A stretch of 64,000 nt of DNA, taken from assembly GCF_000013345.1 (NCBI RefSeq), contig NC_007777.1, forward strand, positions 1,674,001 through 1,738,000, in the 5' to 3' direction. The DNA is from Frankia casuarinae (GTDB lineage Bacteria; Actinomycetota; Actinomycetes; Frankiales; Frankiaceae). The notes beneath the pieces are model-generated. The model did no database searches. It was not told the origin of the DNA and saw only the letters and a list, made by a program, of their open reading frames with translations. Below are positions 1 to 9,800 of the stretch, one piece after another (within the stretch, counting starts at the first letter, position 1; each line of letters starts with the position of its first letter). Position numbers and translations under genes: made by a program.

Positions 1-274
1 CGAACCGGTAGGACGCGATCGGGTCCAGCCGACGCAGCTCCACCTCGCCGCGCAACGGCCCGCCGGTCGCGGTGAACAGGTCCTCGAACACGCCGGGCAT
101 GGTCAGCAGGGACGGACCGGTGTCGAAGCCGAACCCATCGCGCTCGTACCAGCCGAGCTTGCCTCCGGTCCGCGACGACTGCTCGCAGACCGTCACGTCA
201 TGCCCGGTGGCGGCGAGCCGGGCCGCGGCCGCCAGCCCGCCCACACCGGCGCCGATCACCACAACACGGGCCAT
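1..274 (-). CDS. CrtI-like phytoene desaturase / carotenoid oxidoreductase, N-terminal part
   Basis: Only the first 91 codons lie in the window; the gene runs off the left edge. The translation begins MARVVVIGAGVGGLAAAARL, an FAD-binding Rossmann motif (GxGxxG) at the extreme N-terminus. It is followed by an acidic residue at the end of the second strand, the RTGGK segment and a DTGPS motif, all typical of the CrtI/CrtN/CrtO desaturase family. Such enzymes use FAD to desaturate or oxidise C40/C30 carotenes at the membrane. The downstream position relative to a CruF-like hydratase and a glycosyltransferase, on the same strand, supports a carotenoid role. Which step it catalyses (desaturase, ketolase or isomerase) cannot be told from this part. 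Confidence 0.85.
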   Translation of the reverse strand, partial: MARVVVIGAGVGGLAAAARLAATGHDVTVCEQSSRTGGKLGWYERDGFGFDTGPSLLTMPGVFEDLFTATGGPLRGEVELRRLDPIASYRF

Positions 275-384
275 GCGACGACTGTACGAGCTGCTCCTTC
301 CCGGTTATCCACGAGGAAGGAAACGGGCATCGAAGCCTCGGGAAGAAGAAGGAAGCCGCCGGAGGGGCAAGGGAAGCTCCTGGC

Positions 385-412
385 GGGGTGCGGGGTGCGG
401 GGTGCGGGGTGC
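385..412. repeat. 7-bp tandem repeat, four copies, intergenic
   Basis: The unit ggggtgc occurs four times in a row between the glycosyltransferase stop and the CrtI-like start. The spacer is 148 bp and holds no gene. The unit length is not a multiple of three, as for most non-coding arrays in this window. Confidence 0.9.
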
Positions 413-422
413 GGACCAGTGG

Positions 423-1610
423 TCAGGGGCAGCGGGTAACCGGTCGTCCCTTCCATCGGGCGGTACCCCGCCGACGACGCCACCACGACACCGCAGTCAG
501 GTAGCCCAACAGGCTCACGGAAGCCGGATGAGCGGCGGCGTCGGGCCAGCTCCGGCCGCCCGTGCGGCGGGCGGCGAGCACCCGGCCGGCGACCCCGGCG
601 AGGTACCCGACCGCGCCCGGGCCCGAGCCACCCAGTGCCGCCACCGCCGGCACGACGAACAGCCAGGCCAGCATGCCGATCTGCCCGACGCTGCCGAGCG
701 TGCTTCCACCGGCGACGGCCAGCGACTTCGCGTAGCCGTCCCGCAGCTGTGACCATCCGGAGTACATCCGGTTGACCGCGAGATCGGTGCCGTCCACGAC
801 CACTCCCCGCCCGCCGGCACGCTTGAGCCTGCGCAGCAGGGCGACATCCTCGATGACCTGGTCCCGGACACCCTCGTGGCCGCCGGCCCGGCGGTAGGCC
901 GCCACGTCCACGGCCAGCAGCTGTCCGCCCGCCGCCGAAAGCGACGGCCGGGCGGAGCGTTCGGCCAGCCGCAGCGGCAGCAGCGCCAGCCACGACCACT
1001 GGAGCAGGGGTTGGATCAGCCTTTCGGCGACACCGGCCGCCTCCTGACGCGGGTAGGGCGAGACGAGGTCGAGGCCGGCGTCCCGCAGGAGGAGAACGGT
1101 CCGCGCGACGCCGTCGGGGGCCACCGTGACGTCGGCGTCGACGAAGACGAGGACCGTGCCTGTGGCCGCCGCCGCGGCCCGGGCGCAGGCGTGCGGTTTG
1201 CCGAGCCAGCCGGCGGGCGGCTCCGCACCGCGCAGCGCGACGATCCGGTTGTCCCTCGCCGCCCACCGCGCGAGGATCTCCCCGGTGCCGTCGGTGGAAC
1301 CGTCGTCGTAGACGAGGATCTCGAGGTCGGGCACCCACCGTGAGCCGAGCAGGGCCGACAGGCACCGCGGCAGGCTCCTGGCCTCGTCGCGGACGGGTAG
1401 CACGACCGTCACCCGTTCGCGTACCGGCCGGGCCGGCGGTGGGACGCGTAGCAGCCGCGCGTTCACCGCCGTGTGCACGGCGATGGCGGTGGACGCCACC
1501 GCGGCGGACCGTACCGCACCCGACCAGCATCGCCCGGCAAGCCACCGGGCCGGGGATCTCGGTACCGTCCGGTGCCTCGTCCCGTGCCCTGTCCGCCACG
1601 GCGCCGTCAT
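423..1610 (-). CDS. Family 2 glycosyltransferase of the carotenoid cluster (CruG/CrtQ-like)
   Basis: This 395-aa protein has a GT-A glycosyltransferase core: the strand VTVVLPVRDEA, the YDDGSTDGT segment, and a DxD-type VDADV metal site. C-terminal hydrophobic segments would hold it at the membrane. The ATG overlaps the stop of the CruF-like gene by 4 bp, so the two are probably translationally coupled. In cyanobacteria CruF and CruG hydrate and then glycosylate carotenoid ends. By that precedent this enzyme would transfer a sugar to a hydroxylated carotenoid. The acceptor and sugar are inferred from context only. Confidence 0.82.
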   Translation of the reverse strand: MTAPWRTGHGTRHRTVPRSPARWLAGRCWSGAVRSAAVASTAIAVHTAVNARLLRVPPPARPVRERVTVVLPVRDEARSLPRCLSALLGSRWVPDLEILVYDDGSTDGTGEILARWAARDNRIVALRGAEPPAGWLGKPHACARAAAAATGTVLVFVDADVTVAPDGVARTVLLLRDAGLDLVSPYPRQEAAGVAERLIQPLLQWSWLALLPLRLAERSARPSLSAAGGQLLAVDVAAYRRAGGHEGVRDQVIEDVALLRRLKRAGGRGVVVDGTDLAVNRMYSGWSQLRDGYAKSLAVAGGSTLGSVGQIGMLAWLFVVPAVAALGGSGPGAVGYLAGVAGRVLAARRTGGRSWPDAAAHPASVSLLGYLTAVSWWRRRRGTARWKGRPVTRCP

Positions 1611-2434
1611 CGTGGTGGGGAGCCCGCCGGGACCGGGCGGTCCCCGGCCCGGGCACGGTCCCGGGGTCCGGCCCGGGCCGCCGCGACGAGCGCAGCCCCC
1701 ATCGCGATCCCGCCGGCCGCGGCCACACCGGGACGGTCGAAGAAGGTGAGGTTCGCCAGCGTCGAGGAGACGTAGGCCCACAGGAGAAGGGCGAGCGGGG
1801 CGCGCTCGTCGCGAGCCGTGCTCCCGGCCTGGTCCGGAAGCGCCGTCAACGCCGCGGTCATGGCGATCGCGACGGCCACCCAGCCGGCGGTGTTGGTGAG
1901 TGGGATTCCGTTGAGCGTCGGGCCGCCGCCGAGCCACCGCCAGTACCCCGCGGCGACCATCTGCGGGTCGATGAAAAGATCCCAGGCCGCGAGGACGAGC
2001 GCGGCCAGCACGACGGTGCGCGCCCGGCCGCGGTGGTGGCGACGGGCCAGGACATACGCCGGGTAGGTCGCCATCGCCCAGGCCATCGGCACCACGACCG
2101 GGACGCCGTACAGGCGGGTGCCCAGGGCGGAGCCGTAGACGTAGCGGCCGAAGGGCCAGCCGGTGTGCACGCCCACGGTCTCCACGAGCAGCCCGCCGCC
2201 GACGGTCACGGCGAGAAACCCGGCGGTCCACGCTCGGCCACGGGTGAGCAGGGCGTGGCTCACCGAGGAGGCGAAGAACAGCACGATCGAGGCGATGGCG
2301 AGCGCCGCCCCGGCGGATCCGGTGACCAACGGACAGGGGAGCTGCACCGCCACGGTGGCCGCCGCGAAGATCCACGGCACCGCGGTGGGCCGCGCCGGCC
2401 GCGCCGATCCGGTGAAGAGCGCGTCGGCGGTCAT
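1607..2434 (-). CDS. cruF: CruF-like carotenoid 1',2'-hydratase (carotenoid biosynthesis, DUF422)
   Basis: This 275-aa polytopic membrane protein has about seven hydrophobic segments. It carries family motifs of the CruF/bisanhydrobacterioruberin hydratase group, including GVHTGWPFGRY, GVPVVVPMAWAM and the AAWDLFIDPQM stretch with acidic residues near a membrane face. The family adds water across the terminal double bond of psi-end-group carotenoids, giving a tertiary hydroxyl that can be glycosylated. It starts with an ATG that overlaps the GNAT stop by 4 bp, and its stop overlaps the glycosyltransferase start by 4 bp. The three genes therefore form one tightly coupled unit. Confidence 0.85.
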   Translation of the reverse strand: MTADALFTGSARPARPTAVPWIFAAATVAVQLPCPLVTGSAGAALAIASIVLFFASSVSHALLTRGRAWTAGFLAVTVGGGLLVETVGVHTGWPFGRYVYGSALGTRLYGVPVVVPMAWAMATYPAYVLARRHHRGRARTVVLAALVLAAWDLFIDPQMVAAGYWRWLGGGPTLNGIPLTNTAGWVAVAIAMTAALTALPDQAGSTARDERAPLALLLWAYVSSTLANLTFFDRPGVAAAGGIAMGAALVAAARAGPRDRARAGDRPVPAGSPPR

Positions 2435-3054
2435 CGTACCGGTGCGTGCCGGTCGGCTCCTTGGGCGGAGGCAGCGTCGGGACGGGCGGGGGAGCGTCCG
2501 CGGAGCTCCTTGCCGAGCACGGCGTAGGGGGTGAGGGTCCCGGGGAACTGGAAGTCGGACAACAATGGAACGAATCCCTCATGATCGTACAACCGGCGCG
2601 CCGGACTGCCCGGGGGTTCGAGGGCGGACAGCGCGGCCGTGCGTTGCGGGGCCCCGCGCAGCAGCTCCCGCAGTATGGTGCGCCCGATCGCCCGGCCCTG
2701 GTAGGCGGGCAGGACGTGCAGCTCCACGATCTCGAGACAGTCGTCGAGCCAGTACGCGGCCGAGTCCGGCGGGAGCGCGCCGGCGACGACGTCGTGCCAC
2801 CACTGGCCGACCCGGCCGGGCAGGGCGTAGGTGATCCCGATGAGTTCGTCGTCGGGTGTGACGGCCGCCACGGCACGAAGGTCCCGCCGCTCGAAGTGCC
2901 GGCGCGCATGGGCGGCCCGGTCCCGGGCGGCCCGCTGCGGGTCAGGCTCGTGGTGATCGAGGAAAGCGGCCTTGTAGACCGCGATGACATCGTCGAGCCG
3001 GGTGCGCATCCGGCTCGGGGACCAGCGGACCACCCTCACGTCCACGTCGGTCAC
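2431..3054 (-). CDS. GNAT-family N-acetyltransferase
   Basis: The 207-aa protein has a GNAT fold signature: the strand EIVELHVLPAYQGRAIGRTI carries the acyl-CoA pyrophosphate-binding loop (Q-G-R-A-I-G), and the C-terminal RRLYDHEGF motif is typical. I chose the GTG at 3054 because a perfect AGGAGG (complement of 3063-3068) lies 8 nt upstream; longer readings lack support. It heads the cruF-glycosyltransferase unit through a 4-bp overlap. Its substrate is unknown; acylation of the sugar or an amine is possible but unsupported. Confidence 0.8.
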   Translation of the reverse strand: MTDVDVRVVRWSPSRMRTRLDDVIAVYKAAFLDHHEPDPQRAARDRAAHARRHFERRDLRAVAAVTPDDELIGITYALPGRVGQWWHDVVAGALPPDSAAYWLDDCLEIVELHVLPAYQGRAIGRTILRELLRGAPQRTAALSALEPPGSPARRLYDHEGFVPLLSDFQFPGTLTPYAVLGKELRGRSPARPDAASAQGADRHAPVR

Positions 3055-3186
3055 CGGCGTCGCCTCCTGTCCGCGCCCGGATCGCCGACCTGGCCCCACG
3101 AGTCGGGTCCGGCGAGCCAGGAGGCTGGGGCGCACCATCACGTCGCTCGACGATAACTCGCCGCCCGCCGGCACCGCTCGGCGATG

Positions 3187-3213
3187 GGAATTACTGCTAC
3201 GTAACGTCATTCC
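3187..3213. promoter_or_regulatory. Dyad upstream of the GNAT-cruF operon, possible operator
   Basis: GGAAT and ATTCC arms flank a central TACGTA in the 175-bp gap upstream of the operon. The dyad stands out as an AT-rich patch. It could bind a regulator of the pigment operon, but no known consensus is matched. Confidence 0.3.
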
Positions 3214-3229
3214 ACTGATGTGGAGGGTG

Positions 3230-5914
3230 CTAACTCCGGATGGGTGGGAGACCGGCCCGATCACCGGCCATGGCGAGCGTGGCGCAGCGCGGCGTGCCGG
3301 CGAGGAGGTCGGCCACCAGCATGGCCACCGCCGGGGCCTGCACGGTGCCACCCGCGTTCGTCCCTGCCGCCACGATCACCCGGCCGCCGTGGTCTGCCAC
3401 GGCCTCGACAAGGGGGAGGCCGTCCGGGGTCGCCGGGCGCTCGCAGACGCGGACGTCGAGCATCTCCACGCTGCCGTCAGGCCGGCGCAGCGTCGGGAAC
3501 AGGCCGGCGACCGCCTGCTCGAAAACCGCGCGCAGACGGGCGACGCCGCTGTCCGCGGCCGCCCGCACGGCGGTGCCCAGATACCCGAATCCGCCGCTGA
3601 CATGGATCCTGGCACCATCGGCGGACAGCGTCACATTGATCACACCTAGGGGATCTCCGGCGTGGACCTTCACCGGCCGTCGCAGACCCGGGTTCGGCAG
3701 GGTCAGCGAGAGGCCGAGCAGATGCGCGACGGCACCGGCGCCGGGCCAGGCGGCGCCCAGCAGCCGCTGCAGGTCGCGGCCGGCCACGGTCACCACGGCC
3801 CAGCCGGTGCGCAGGGTCGAGCCGTCCGCGAGATGCAGCCGGACCCCGCTGCCGGCTCCGTTCCCGATTTCGTGCCCGGCCTCGTTCCCGTTGCCGTCGG
3901 GGTTCCCGTCGAGGTTCCCGTCGATGTCGGTCTCGATGTCGGTCTCGATGTCGGTCTCGATGCGTTCCACCCGGGTGCCGGCGCGCACCTCGACGCCCGC
4001 GGCCCGCAGCCGGTCGATGAGTACCGTGGCCAGATCGTGGATGTTGACCGCGTAGCCGTCCACCTCGACCGCTGCGGTCACCTCCCGGACGCCGTCGGGC
4101 AGCGGGACCGAGCGGCCCAGCGCGGGCCAGTCGCGAACCAGGTCCGCCCGGGACAACCGAACGACCCGCCCCCCCGCGGACCGCTGCAGCCGCTCGCCCG
4201 CGGCGAGGTCGTCCGGACCGAGATAGATCCGCGGGATGCGGGCGTCCCAGCGCAACCCGCACCCGGCAGCGAGCCCGTCCCCGCCGTCGGCGAGCGCGAA
4301 AAGATGCTCCCACCCGCGCAACCCCAGCCGGTTCAGGGCGATCACCAGGTCCCGGGCCACCGCGTGCAGCCCGGGACGGTCGGCGCACTGCTCGAAGGCG
4401 CCGGCCCAGGCCCTCTCCGGCTCCGACAGCGACTCCGGGTCCCGTAGCCGCCAGCCGCCGTGCGTCGGATCGCGATCGAGGACACCCGCGCGGCTCGCGT
4501 CCGCCTGCGGCAGGGTCTCGGTCGCCGACAGGTGCCGACCGTTCGTCCCCGCGAACGTCGTGCCCTGGGCGGCAGGGTCTGCCCGGTCGGCAGGCGCGGC
4601 GTCGAGGACCCGGACGGGGTGGCCCCGCAGCCGCAGCACGAGCGCGATCGTGAGTCCGACGATCCCGCCGCCGACGACCACCACGTCGTGCTTGTCGACG
4701 GCGGAACCGTCAGAGGCCGGGTCCTCGACGGCCCGGCGGCCGGTGCCCCGCCGATCGCCCCGGCGATCGGCCAGGTCATGACGATCGTCCTTCGGGCCGT
4801 TCCCGGTGAGGCCGTTCCCGGTGAGGTCGTTCCCGGTGAGGTCGTTCCCGGTGAGGTCGTTCCCGGTGAGGTCGTCCAGGTCGGCCCGTCCGACCACCGC
4901 GAGGAACGCCTGATCGAGATCGTTGCTGCAGGCGGGACTGTGCATCGCCACGGAGCAGAGAGTGAATCCGCGCCGCGGCTCCCCGCCGTCCTCGGCGATC
5001 CGCCCCGCGAGCAGCTCGCGGACCGGGCCGAGGAACCGGGGGGCGTTGTCGATCACGACCTCCAGGTCGCGGCGGTCGTAGGCGTCGACCAGCGCCCGGT
5101 CGGTGAAGACGTGCGGTTCGCTGACCGACACGAGTCGGCGGCCGGTGAACGACTTGACGTGCCGCATGTCGATCATGCCCGCGGATATCCGGGGCCCGTC
5201 GTGCACGAGGGGCGCGGCGATGCTGATCAGATCGGCGGCGTCGAGGACGTCCTCGACGGTGCGGGCGACGTGGATCCGGTCTACCGGCAGTCGGTGCTTC
5301 GCCGCCCAGAGCGCGACCGTCGCCGGCCTCGCCGCGAGTGAGGGAGCGTGCACGGCCAGGTGCCAGCCGCGTGCGACGCCCTCCCGGGCGACCCGGCTGT
5401 TGATGTTTCCGGCGCCGACGAGGCCGAGCACGCCCGGCCGATCGGTGCGCGTGGCGGCCCCGGCCGACTCGGCGCCGGGTGCGTGGCCGAGCGGGTCGAA
5501 CAGCCGGTCGACGATGAACCGGGCGACGTGCCGGGCGTTGACCTCGGGGGTGTTGCGCACCTCGATCCGGTGGCGGGCCGCGGCGGCCAGGTCGACGGCA
5601 GCGAGGGAGGTGCCCCGGCGGACCAGCAGCAGGGGTCGGTCCCGGCCGGCCTCCGCCGGGTCCGTGCGGACCGCGGTGGCCCACCGTTCGAGTGCCGGTC
5701 CATCCACCGCGTTCACCCCGACGACGAGGGTGTGCGGCCGCAGTTCGACCAGGGCGTCGGCCAGGCCCGTCGGCCGGGTGGCCAGCTCCGGGCGTAGCCG
5801 GGCGGCGTCGTGCCGAGTGACGAGCCGCGCGACCCGTTCGCTCACCGGTGTCGCGATCAGAACCCGACGGCGGGGGGGCTGCGTCCAGGGCGCCTGCTCG
5901 CGGGGTATCGACAT
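3230..5914 (-). CDS. Fusion: D-2-hydroxyacid-dehydrogenase-like domain + FAD-dependent DAO-type oxidoreductase
   Basis: An 894-aa single reading frame joins two enzymes. Residues about 17-348 resemble NAD(P)-dependent D-isomer 2-hydroxyacid dehydrogenases, with GLVGAGNINSR (about 164-174) as the nucleotide loop. Residues about 409-890 are a DadA/glycine-oxidase-like flavoprotein with VVVVGGGIVGLTIAL at the start and a C-terminal VIVAAGTNAGG segment that would contact FAD. The linker holds a DLTGN repeat encoded by five 15-bp units (4796-4870). A second low-complexity insert (ETDI, then DGN-rich) sits inside the FAD domain. I prefer the ATG at 5914; an ATG at 5998 would add 28 unconserved-looking residues. 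The substrate is unknown. A D-amino-acid/2-oxo-acid/2-hydroxy-acid relay is one possibility. Confidence 0.75.
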   Translation of the reverse strand: MSIPREQAPWTQPPRRRVLIATPVSERVARLVTRHDAARLRPELATRPTGLADALVELRPHTLVVGVNAVDGPALERWATAVRTDPAEAGRDRPLLLVRRGTSLAAVDLAAAARHRIEVRNTPEVNARHVARFIVDRLFDPLGHAPGAESAGAATRTDRPGVLGLVGAGNINSRVAREGVARGWHLAVHAPSLAARPATVALWAAKHRLPVDRIHVARTVEDVLDAADLISIAAPLVHDGPRISAGMIDMRHVKSFTGRRLVSVSEPHVFTDRALVDAYDRRDLEVVIDNAPRFLGPVRELLAGRIAEDGGEPRRGFTLCSVAMHSPACSNDLDQAFLAVVGRADLDDLTGNDLTGNDLTGNDLTGNGLTGNGPKDDRHDLADRRGDRRGTGRRAVEDPASDGSAVDKHDVVVVGGGIVGLTIALVLRLRGHPVRVLDAAPADRADPAAQGTTFAGTNGRHLSATETLPQADASRAGVLDRDPTHGGWRLRDPESLSEPERAWAGAFEQCADRPGLHAVARDLVIALNRLGLRGWEHLFALADGGDGLAAGCGLRWDARIPRIYLGPDDLAAGERLQRSAGGRVVRLSRADLVRDWPALGRSVPLPDGVREVTAAVEVDGYAVNIHDLATVLIDRLRAAGVEVRAGTRVERIETDIETDIETDIDGNLDGNPDGNGNEAGHEIGNGAGSGVRLHLADGSTLRTGWAVVTVAGRDLQRLLGAAWPGAGAVAHLLGLSLTLPNPGLRRPVKVHAGDPLGVINVTLSADGARIHVSGGFGYLGTAVRAAADSGVARLRAVFEQAVAGLFPTLRRPDGSVEMLDVRVCERPATPDGLPLVEAVADHGGRVIVAAGTNAGGTVQAPAVAMLVADLLAGTPRCATLAMAGDRAGLPPIRS

Positions 5915-6058
5915 GCGGCTTGCTTCACCCGGTTCGTGGGAAGGTGCGGGGCGTGGGAAGGTACGGGCGGCCCCTCCACGGTGGCGGGTGCCGTTCAACG
6001 GGGTGTCAAAGCAGGCCGTGTCCCCGCCCGGATACGGCGGGGGGCCGTGGCCGGATCT

Positions 6059-6802
6059 TCAACGCGGCGTCAACGTCGGCCCGGGGCTGACCTGCAGGAG
6101 AGGATCCCGCCCGCCCAGCGTCCCCCGCGAGCCGAGCACCGCGAACCGCGCGAACAGTTCCTCGCTGTACCAGCCGACCATCGGTGTGCGCCGGACGACC
6201 TCGCTGTGCGCGGGGCGGCCGTAAGCGAACCTGCGCAGCGACGCCGCGTCCTGCCAGAGGCTGAACGTTCCCTGTAAGCCGATCGGCGCCTCCCCGATGC
6301 CAGCCGCGAAGATCAGACCCTCGGCCTCGGCGAGGTCGACCGCCACCGCCGGCACCGCTTGGCGGAAGGCGAGGGTGTGCCGCAGGGCGATGCGGGCCCG
6401 GGTGATCACCGCGACCGCCGCGGGGGCGCTCGCGGGAGGCGGAACGTTCGACGCCGCCGGGTCGCCGAAGGGCTCCTGCCGTGACCACCGCCCACGTGAC
6501 GACAGCGGGTGAAGGTCGATCCGCCAGCGTTCTTCGGCCAGCGACGACCATGCCCGCACCGGCGCGGATCGTTCGAAGGAACGGGCCGCCGACGGGGAGG
6601 ACCAGACGGCGACCATCGCCCACTGGCACGGATCGGCGTCGCGCAGGGTGAAACTGCTCGCCGAACCGGTGCCCAGCAGTTTTGCGAAGGTCAGTCCCGG
6701 TGTGTGCCGCAGGGCGGTACGGTCGGCGGCCATCCGCGCCAGGGCGTAACCGATCCGTCGCCGGGGCACCCGCCAGAAGTCGACGGTGACAAGCGTGCTC
6801 AT
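6059..6802 (-). CDS. CrtA-like (spheroidene-monooxygenase-family) haem/oxygen-dependent monooxygenase
   Basis: The 247-aa protein shows the hallmarks of the CrtA family: an N-terminal MSTLVTVDFWRVP strand, PGLTFAKLLGTGSASSF, an FSLWQDAASLRRFAYG motif, and the C-terminal RRTPMVGWYSEELFARF signature. CrtA introduces keto groups into acyclic carotenoids in purple bacteria. Related actinobacterial proteins are mostly uncharacterised. Its ATG overlaps the stop of the SARP-type regulator by 4 bp, so regulator and enzyme are probably co-translated. Proximity to cruF and the CrtI-like gene fits a keto-carotenoid pathway, but the substrate is inferred. Confidence 0.72.
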   Translation of the reverse strand: MSTLVTVDFWRVPRRRIGYALARMAADRTALRHTPGLTFAKLLGTGSASSFTLRDADPCQWAMVAVWSSPSAARSFERSAPVRAWSSLAEERWRIDLHPLSSRGRWSRQEPFGDPAASNVPPPASAPAAVAVITRARIALRHTLAFRQAVPAVAVDLAEAEGLIFAAGIGEAPIGLQGTFSLWQDAASLRRFAYGRPAHSEVVRRTPMVGWYSEELFARFAVLGSRGTLGGRDPLLQVSPGPTLTPR

Positions 6803-9800
6803 CGCCGCACCGATGACAGGCGCAGCAAGCTGTCCCGGGCGGCCCCGTACTTGTCGGCGAAGGCCGTGGCCACGGCCCCGGCGCCGTCGTTGTCGCGCAG
6901 GGGTACCATCCGGCACCGTCCGGTTCCAGCCAGTACATGCCGACCGTCGCCCGCCACCTCCGCGAGCAGGCCGTCCGGACCGCCGCGGCCCAGCAGCGCG
7001 ACGAGGTCGGGGGAGGAGACGTACACCGCCCCGTCGAGGCGCACGAACTCGGCCTGTACCTCGAGATGGCCCGCGTCCGACGGGGAGACGCGCAGCGGCA
7101 CCCGCAGATAGTCGTCCAAGGCGGTGCTCCCTTCCAGACTCCAGAGCCGCTCGAAGTGCTGTTCGACGAACTGGACCAGGGTGGAGGAGACGGCCGCCTC
7201 GTGCTGGGTCGCGGCGGCCGAGGAGTACCCGACGGGGAACGTCGAGACCAGCGCCCCGGTGTCCCAGCGGTGATACGTCGTCAGGGGCTGTTCGGTGTAG
7301 AGACGCACCGCGAGCCGGGAGCGCAGGACGGGAGCGAGCCGATCCCGCAGTGCCTCGAGGACCAGCAGGTTCGAGCGGATCATGCCCGGTACGTCGACGC
7401 TGTGCAGGAGGTCGGCGGCTCGTCCGGCCACGGCCGGGGAGTCCGGGTCGAGTAGGAGCACCTGAATGATCGCTCCGGCGTCGACCGCCGCGAGCACCGC
7501 GTCGGCGAAGGCGGTCCGGTGCTCGGGGGTCGCCAGATCCGTCCAGGTGTTGAGTAACCGGACGCTGCGCCGGGACGATGCGATCCGGGCGATGAAGTAC
7601 GCCGGGTCGAACGTGCTGAGCAGCCGCCCGCTGGTGAACTGGGTGGGCTCGGCCGTGACCGGTGCGCTCAGCCGTTCCTCGGCGGCCGGCAGCTCGGGGG
7701 AGCCCTGCTGACGTAGCAGCGTGATGCCCTGCTGCCAGGATCGCCGCGCCGCCGGATGGTCGTCCATCTGGGCGAGGATGTCACCCCGGCGGATGAGCAC
7801 GCGTGGCTCCCAGCGGGTGTCGGGTAGCTCGGCGAGCAGCGGCAGGCTCTCGTTGTAGCTTGCCAGAGCCCGGTCCAACCGGTACTGGAAACGGTGGAGA
7901 TCGCCCAACCGGCGCAGGGCCAGCGCCTCCAGCGGGCGGTTGCCGAGTTCGCGGGCGATCGACAGGCTCATCGTCAGGCAGTTGATGCCGTCGGTGAGCT
8001 CGTCCCGGTCGCCGTGGACCATGGCGACGTTCACCAGGGTCTCCGCCTCGGCCTTGCGGGCGCCGCCCCGGCGCATCATCTCCAGGCCGGCCTCGAAGTG
8101 GACCAGGGCCGCGGAGAACTCCCCCCGACCGCGGCAGGCGTCGGCCAGCCCGCGCAGCGTCCGGGCCTCACCCAGCTCGTCGCCGAAGTCGACGAAGATC
8201 TTCCGGGCGCGGGTGAGGCGTTCCGTGGCCAGCGCCAGGTGGTCGACCGTAGCCCGGTAGACCTCGACCGCCGGTTGACCGTCGGGGTCCGTGCCGTCCG
8301 CGTCCAGTCGCCAGAAGGCGTCCTCGAAGGCCAGCGTGATGTCGCGCTCGGCGAGGTTGGTCAGCAGCGTCGCCTCGGCGAGGCGGTGCCCGCCCCGGCG
8401 GGCCGCGGCCAGCCCCAGGACGTGGCTCTGCTCCCAGTCGCCCCAGTGCGCCGCGAAGGCGTAGAACTCGGCGGCCTCGGTGGCGAGCAGCCAGGTCGGC
8501 TCGTCGAGACCGGCCGCGTGGGCCTGGTCGATCAGGCTCAGGAGGTTTCCCCGTTCCCCGCCGAACCAGACCAGCGGCCGACCGACCAGGTCGGCGACGC
8601 CTGCCTGTTCAAACCGAAACACGGCCCCCGTCGTGAGCGCCGCCGCGTCCTCGGCGGCGGGGGTGAGGGTGCGCACCCCGCCGGGGCTGAAGGTGTCGAC
8701 CGCCTCCCGCAGCATCGCCAGATAGGCGTACAGCAGCCGCCCCAAGGCCGCCCGGTGTTCTCCGGACACGGTGGAGGGGGCCTCGGTGGAGGGGGCCTCG
8801 GTGGAGGGGGCCCCGGCGGAGGGGGCCCCGGCAGCGTCGTGGTGCCCGTTGCCGGTGTGCCCGTTGCCGGTGTGCCCGTTGCCGGTGTGACGGTTGTCCC
8901 CGCCGGCCTCGGGGATCCGACCCGGGGCCGCGGGGTGGCCGAGCGGGGTGCCGACCCCGGTCTCGCGCTCCCGGGCGAACACCCGGAGCAGGTCGTGAAA
9001 GCGGTAGCGCTCGGTTCCCGTCCGGTCGGCGCCACGTCGTTCGAGTAGCTGGGCGTCGGCGAGCCGGTCGACGACGTCCTCGGCTTCGTCGAGGTCGAGG
9101 TCGAGGACCGCCGCCGCGGCCCATGGCGCGAAATCGCTCATCGCGGGCAGCGACAGCAGCCGGAAGGCGCGCTGCTCGTCCGGCGGCCGGCCCTCGTAGC
9201 TCAGCGAGAAGCTGGCCCGGATCTCCAGGTCGCCGGCCTCCAGCCAGGACAGCCGGTCGCGTTCGTTGGCGAGCCGCCCGGCCAGGCGGGCCAGTTTCCA
9301 GTGCGGATGGGCGGCCAGCTTGCGCCCGGCGATCTGGATCGCCAGCGGTAGGTAGCCGCACAGGCCGACGATGTCACGCGCGGCCTCGGGCTCGGTGTCG
9401 ACCCGCTGCGTGCTGACCATCTTGGCCAGCAGCTCCACCGCGTCACTGGGCAGCAGGACGTCCACCATCCAGTACGGGGCGCTCAGACCGTGCAGCCGCG
9501 ACCGACTCGTGATGATGACCGCGCAGCCCGGGCTGGTCGGCAGCAGCGGCCGGATCTGTGCCTCGCCCCCCGCGTTGTCGAGGATGATCAGGACCTTGCG
9601 GGTCGCGAGCAGCTCCCGGTACATCTCGCCGAGATCGTCGGGGTCGGCCGGTACCGCGGAGCGGCTGACCCCGAGCGTCTGGACGAACCGGGACAGCACC
9701 CGGGCCGGGGCCAGCGGGGTGCTGTTGCCCCGCAGGTCCACGTACAGCGTGTCGGTGAACCCCGTGCGGACGCGATGCGCGATGTGCACGGCCAGGGCGG

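Noticed and set aside
256-1728. 490-aa minus-strand frame overlapping the glycosyltransferase
   Set aside because: Different frame from the GT-2 motifs, Arg/Pro-rich, runs through the intergenic 7-bp repeats.
7894-9048. Long plus-strand open frame inside the SARP gene
   Set aside because: High-GC shadow ORF; the minus strand encodes clear SARP, NB-ARC and TPR domains across it.
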